Source: Erysipelothrix sp. (lineage in GTDB: Bacteria > Bacillota_I > Bacilli_A > Erysipelotrichales > Erysipelotrichaceae). Taken from it: a stretch of 6,561 nucleotides of DNA. Shown one piece after another: positions 6,386 to 6,561 of the stretch. Made by a program: the position numbers and the translations under genes. Where the stretch lies: positions 1 to 6,561 of the forward strand of contig JAAZGU010000128.1 of assembly GCA_012511085.1 (NCBI GenBank), written 5' to 3'. The notes beneath the pieces are model-generated. The model ran no database searches and was not told the origin of the DNA. It saw only the letters and a list, made by a program, of their open reading frames with translations. The number at the start of each line of letters is the position of its first letter. The stretch's first letter is position 1.

Positions 6386-6561
6386 AGTTGTAGCGCCTCT
6401 TCTTGCGAAGGAGTGAAACTAGTTTTTCTAGTAACCCCATGCTCGTAATTTGCCAATTGCGACCATTCGGCGGTGATTGCCTTTCCATAAGTTCATTGCT
6501 TGCCAGCTCCCTTATGTACTCTTCTGCACCGCAGCCTCTATCTTTTGTTTTCTAATGTACC
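6376..6561 (-). ncRNA. Lysine riboswitch (L-box) aptamer
   Basis: The leader of the transporter operon carries the L-box consensus in the right order on the minus strand: GATAGAGGCTGCGGTG (6542-6527), AGAGTA (6522-6517), GAAAGG (6485-6480), CACCGCCGAA (6475-6466) and TGGGG (6439-6435). Supporting helices are: P2 base GCGGTG/CACCGC (6532-6527 with 6475-6470); distal P2 CATAAG/CTTATG (6516-6511 with 6491-6486); P3 TCGCAATT/AATTACGA with one mismatch (6462-6455 with 6450-6443); P4 ACTAG/CTAGT; and P5 CTTC-GCAA-GAAG (6410-6399) with a GNRA loop. A kink-turn lies in P2. The conserved P1 base GATAG has only a weak partner (GCTAC, 6394-6390). A possible outer P1 is TACATTA (6559-6553) with TAATGTA (6382-6376). 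Alternatively TACATT could be a -10 element, with transcription starting near 6547. The promoter -35 would lie outside the window. In known L-boxes with a terminator, lysine turns expression off. Confidence 0.9.

Larger units (their letters stand above)
6339..6551. repeat. 12-base perfect inverted repeat flanking the lysine riboswitch
   Basis: AAAACAAAAGAT on the plus strand at 6339-6350 is the exact reverse complement of ATCTTTTGTTTT at 6540-6551. In the transcript the 5' leader just before the aptamer core could therefore pair with the 3' arm and T-tract of the terminator. The sequence is low in complexity, so chance cannot be excluded. Confidence 0.6.

Noticed and set aside
6341..6561. T-box or glycine riboswitch in the transporter leader
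   Set aside because: No T-box sequence (AGGGTGGNACCGCG) or glycine aptamer core is present; the ordered GATAGAGG, AGAGTA, GAAAGG and GCCGAA elements fit only the lysine class.
1..6561. CRISPR array, insertion sequence, tRNA, prophage or defence genes
   Set aside because: No regularly spaced repeats, transposase, cloverleaf or phage-type gene was seen; nearly all sequence is explained by housekeeping and transport genes.

Overview
This window comes from a low-to-moderate GC Gram-positive bacterium (Bacillota). The evidence is the Bacillus-type gene order nusA-ylxR-ylxQ-infB-rbfA, strong AGGAGG-type ribosome binding sites, a lipoprotein-anchored ABC transporter and a lysine (L-box) riboswitch with a transcription terminator. 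The long acidic C-terminal tail on NusA and the short IF-2 fit an Erysipelotrichia-like lineage. That placement is tentative, because no rRNA or whole marker protein was compared.

Left part, plus strand (1-3130): the distal half of a translation/transcription operon. It holds the C-terminal end of NusA, then YlxR (DUF448), YlxQ (L7Ae family), initiation factor IF-2 and ribosome-binding factor RbfA. The first four genes overlap end to start by 1, 11 and 4 bases, and rbfA follows infB after 4 bases. A hairpin with a T-tract directly after rbfA closes the operon.

Right part, minus strand (transcribed from 6561 towards 3129): a leader of about 220 bases, then a lipoprotein solute-binding protein, a permease and an ATPase that together make one amino-acid ABC importer. 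The leader carries the conserved lysine riboswitch core (GATAGAGG, AGAGTA, GAAAGG, GCCGAA), a kink-turn, a GNRA-capped helix and an intrinsic terminator. It therefore predicts that the importer takes up lysine and is switched off when lysine is plentiful. 

Downstream of the ATPase, with no visible terminator between them, lies a 269-residue protein. It has the fold signature and C-terminal cluster-binding cysteines of a radical SAM/SPASM-type enzyme, but the CX3CX2C motif and the GEP motif that bind the catalytic cluster and SAM are gone. It has a plausible promoter of its own with almost no 5' leader. This apparent pseudoenzyme is the least explained gene in the window, and its position places it potentially under lysine control by read-through. 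It converges on rbfA, and its stop codon sits in the T-tract of the shared terminator.
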